Source: Polyangia bacterium (GTDB taxonomy: Bacteria; Myxococcota_A; Polyangia; Nannocystales; Nannocystaceae). From it: a stretch of 64,000 bases of DNA. This document shows positions 62,268 to 64,000 of the stretch, in pieces. The translations under genes were made by a program, and so were the position numbers. The stretch is from contig JAUIKS010000016.1 in NCBI GenBank assembly GCA_030430565.1, positions 186,001-250,000 on the forward strand, read 5' to 3'. Position 1 is the first letter of the stretch. Each line of letters begins with the position of its first letter. The notes beneath the pieces were generated by a model that saw only the letters and a program-made list of their open reading frames with translations, was not told the DNA's origin and made no database searches.

Positions 62268-62272
62268 GTCTT

Positions 62273-62296
62273 GCGCGCGTCGTTGGGGCTGAAGTC
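62273..62296. repeat. 24-bp direct repeat, right junction (candidate attR)
   Basis: Same 24 bases as 51109-51132 except for one C/T difference. Native gene sequence continues to its right, island sequence to its left. Confidence 0.8.
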
Positions 62297-62651
62297 GGGG
62301 TCGCGGTTGTCGCCGACGCCCTTGGTCAGGTTCTGCAGCTCGCCGCTGGCGAGCGTCAGCACGTAGACCTGGCGCGCGCCCTCGGGACCGGCGTGAAAGG
62401 TCAGGTGCTCGCCGTCGTGGCTGAAGCGCGGGCGCGCGGCGCCCTCGGGGAGGTCGCGCGGGAGGGTGGAGTGCGCCGGCTGCTGCGGGTCCGCCTCGGC
62501 GGTCGGGGTCGCCTCAGCGGACGCGTCGGGGCTCGGCGCTCCCTGTGAACGCGGCGCGCCCCCGCTTGCGACCTGCGGCTGCGGCTGGCAGGCGGTGAGC
62601 GTCAGCAGCAGCGCGCCTGCGGGGACGAGGGCTCTCGGGGGCATGATTCGC

Positions 62652-63284
62652 TCACTCCTTCGCGCCCGCGCGCGCGGGTCGATCGACTGTAGTTTGAACA
62701 TAGCTTGAGGGACATGTAGCGGGACGGCGCGCGCGCGCGCGGAACCCGAAGCCGGTCCAGCGGTAGAGGGTCTCGACGCAGCCGCGCGCGCTGCCCGACG
62801 CGCGCTCGCGCGCGAGCAGCTCGGCGCGGCGCGTCCCGTCTGGGGTGTGCACCCGCAGCGCGAGCAGCGGGCGCGCGAGCCCGCTGCCGCGCCAGATCGG
62901 GTAGAGGCCGCGGCCGTCCCAGCCCATCACCCACACCGTCCGGCTCGGCGCGTTCGCGTCGCCGCCCCGCGTCGTCGAGCGGACGCCGAGGAGGAGCTCG
63001 TCGATCCCGTCGCCGTCGAGGTCGGCGGTCCAGAGCCCCCACAGCGGGTACAGCGGGCTGGTCCAGACGCGCGAGGAGTCGCGGATCGTGACGAAGCCGC
63101 GCTCGCCGTCGGGCGCGACGTACAGCTCGACACGGGCCGCGTGTCCGTCCGCGAGCGCGAGCTGGGCGGTCCGCGACGGGCGTGGCTCCGCCGGCGCGTC
63201 GGCGCGGGCCAGGCGAGCGCCTGTCGACCCGAGCGCGAGCGCGAGCGCGAGCGCGCGGCGTCTGCTTGAGCGCGATGCTCTCAC
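62652..63284 (-). CDS. Exported FG-GAP/VCBS-like protein
   Basis: About 210 residues from GTG 63284; the longer frame adds an Arg-rich leader. A signal-like segment (RRRALALALALGSTGARLARADA) is followed by a beta-rich domain with a Ca-binding-type loop TADLDGDGIDELLLGV, typical of FG-GAP/VCBS repeats. Its stop lies 7 bp upstream of the PD40 lipoprotein start, so in the ancestral genome it formed an operon with that gene. Confidence 0.6.
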   Translation of the reverse strand: MRASRSSRRRALALALALGSTGARLARADAPAEPRPSRTAQLALADGHAARVELYVAPDGERGFVTIRDSSRVWTSPLYPLWGLWTADLDGDGIDELLLGVRSTTRGGDANAPSRTVWVMGWDGRGLYPIWRGSGLARPLLALRVHTPDGTRRAELLARERASGSARGCVETLYRWTGFGFRARARRPATCPSSYVQTTVDRPARAGAKE

Positions 63285-63548
63285 CACGCGCGCGAGTCTA
63301 CCGCGTCCGTTCGTCGATCGGCGCGTCGCGCCTGTGGGGATCTCTGTGGGTGTCTCGGCTGGGCGTCGCACCGCGCCTCGGTGGGTGGGTGGGTCGGTCG
63401 GTCAACGCCCACGCGGCGCGCGGTGATTCCACGCCGAAGGCTCGAGAGCGCACGCGGTCGCGCGTCAGCCCCCCGCGGACCTGTCGCGTCGAGCAGGTCC
63501 CCGCCGGCGGGGCGGTGAACGCGGCGCGCGAGGGGGCGCGGGCGCGCG

Positions 63549-63914
63549 TCAGTCCTCCCACTCGCAGATGGTGTTGCCGTGCTCGCAGGACTGGCCGACG
63601 GCGCAGTCGCGGTCGTCGCTGCAGATGAAGAAGCAGGTGCTGTGCTCGCAGAGCATCTCGGGCGGGCAGTCGCGATCGTCGTCGCACGCGAAGGTGCACA
63701 TGCCCCCGCCGCAGTTGTCGCTCTCGCAGCACACCCCGTCGAAGCAGTCGCGGTCGCTCGCACAGCTCGCGCCGACGCCTCCGGACGCGCACAGCGGATC
63801 GAGGCGGCAGGCGGAGTAGGGGTCGGCACAGGCGCCGCCGAGCAGCCCGCCGATGAGCAGCAGCGACGCGAGCGCGAGCAGCGTGTTGGAGAGTCTAGCC
63901 ATGGGTCGGGTCAT
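63549..63914 (-). CDS. Small Cys-rich exported lipoprotein
   Basis: A 121-residue protein. ATG 63914 is preceded by aaggagg with 8-nt spacing, which decides the start. A signal with hydrophobic core LLALASLLLIGGLLGG ends at ACAD. The mature part contains about 18 cysteines in repeated units (CASDRDCFDGVCC, CDDDRDCPPEMLC, CSDDRDCAVGQSC), i.e. three copies of a C-x-D-x-D-C-x5-6-C module like EB/Dickkopf-type domains. Function unknown. Confidence 0.68.
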   Translation of the reverse strand: MTRPMARLSNTLLALASLLLIGGLLGGACADPYSACRLDPLCASGGVGASCASDRDCFDGVCCESDNCGGGMCTFACDDDRDCPPEMLCEHSTCFFICSDDRDCAVGQSCEHGNTICEWED

Positions 63915-64000
63915 CGCGGCATCCTCCTTCGGCGCGGGCGCAGACGCCTAATTCTCGCAGTCGGGATCTTCGTTGGCAAGTGACGCGGGGCGCTCACGGT

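Larger units (their letters stand above)
51133..62272. mobile_element. ~11.1-kb inserted island interrupting a PD40/DUF3160 gene
   Basis: The two parts of one lipoprotein gene flank this segment, and a 24-bp near-perfect direct repeat marks both ends. The right edge carries a frameshifted tyrosine-recombinase C-terminus, the left edge a degenerate IS481-type transposase fragment. Codons in the cargo genes use A/T at third positions far more often than neighbours (for example ata, tta, aat). Cargo: a small lipoprotein, a 1489-residue CLCA/VWA/TSP3/RTX surface protein with a coupled lipoprotein, and an RCC1 lipoprotein-lipoprotein-TonB receptor operon. I infer integration by site-specific recombination into the gene, followed by decay of the recombinase. 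Confidence 0.8.
62189..62644 (-). pseudogene. N-terminal fragment of the interrupted PD40/DUF3160 lipoprotein
   Basis: Starts at MPPRALVPAGA with a ggag ribosome site inside the preceding gene. Lipobox LTLTAC is at about residue 18, followed by an Ala/Pro/Ser linker and one PD40 blade (RPRFSHDGEHLTFHAG... QVYVLTLASGELQNLTKG). The next blade stops after RDPDFSPNDAR, and the remaining ~28 residues (KTYSIVF...) are read from island DNA. Joining DFSPNDAR to the matching residues at 51109-51135 restores a ~1110-residue PD40/DUF3160 lipoprotein. Confidence 0.8.

Overview
The window is high-GC DNA with most of its third codon positions G or C. Several markers point to a Nannocystaceae-like member of the Myxococcota: a run of the myxobacterial cysteine-rich repeat (CGNG...CDDGN units) at 16.8-17.2 kb, many small lipoproteins whose lipobox is followed by long Ser/Thr/Asp-rich spacers, an IgGFc-binding-domain lipoprotein, and two-subunit purine enzymes of the long PurL type. 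I found no rRNA gene, tRNA gene or CRISPR array.

Layout. 0-8 kb: the tail of a StyA-like flavin monooxygenase, a fatty-acid desaturase, an alkyl-DHAP-synthase-like oxidase coupled to a BNR-repeat lipoprotein, cutA, a thioredoxin-like protein and a K+ channel with an RCK domain. 8-22 kb: mostly secreted or lipoproteins, with a pfam10237-like methyltransferase, a mono-haem cytochrome, a TerB-like protein, an atypical SDR, a flavin halogenase-like enzyme, an M14 carboxypeptidase and a ferritin-like protein. 22-36.9 kb: housekeeping genes leuS, purL-purQ and pyrE, plus an odd two-gene unit: an isoprenoid-synthase-like helical protein followed by a DUF5685 protein with a 44-cysteine tail. 37-48 kb: the IgGFc-binding lipoprotein; a sigma-54 activator divergent from an aldehyde dehydrogenase-DUF779 operon with a textbook -24/-12 promoter; a DUF2270-carotenoid oxygenase-radical SAM/SPASM run that converges on a zinc-ribbon, Ser/Thr-rich, Tyr-Gly-rich lipoprotein.

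48-64 kb holds the main discovery. A PD40 (TolB-like)/DUF3160 lipoprotein gene on the minus strand is cut in two. Its first ~120 codons lie at 62.3-62.6 kb and the remaining 992 codons at 48.2-51.1 kb. Between them is an ~11.1 kb insert, visibly less GC-rich than its surroundings. A 24-bp direct repeat with one mismatch sits at both junctions, so removing the insert restores one continuous reading frame. The insert carries a frameshifted tyrosine-recombinase C-terminus at its right edge and a degenerate IS481-type transposase helix-turn-helix at its left edge. Its cargo is a 1489-residue secreted protein (CLCA-like HExxH domain, VWA domain, thrombospondin type 3 repeats, RTX repeats) with a small coupled lipoprotein, an RCC1 lipoprotein-lipoprotein-TonB receptor operon, and one more small lipoprotein. 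I read this as a decayed integrative element carrying surface-protein cargo.

Limits: functions come from motif recognition by eye. No similarity search, GC calculation or structure prediction was run.
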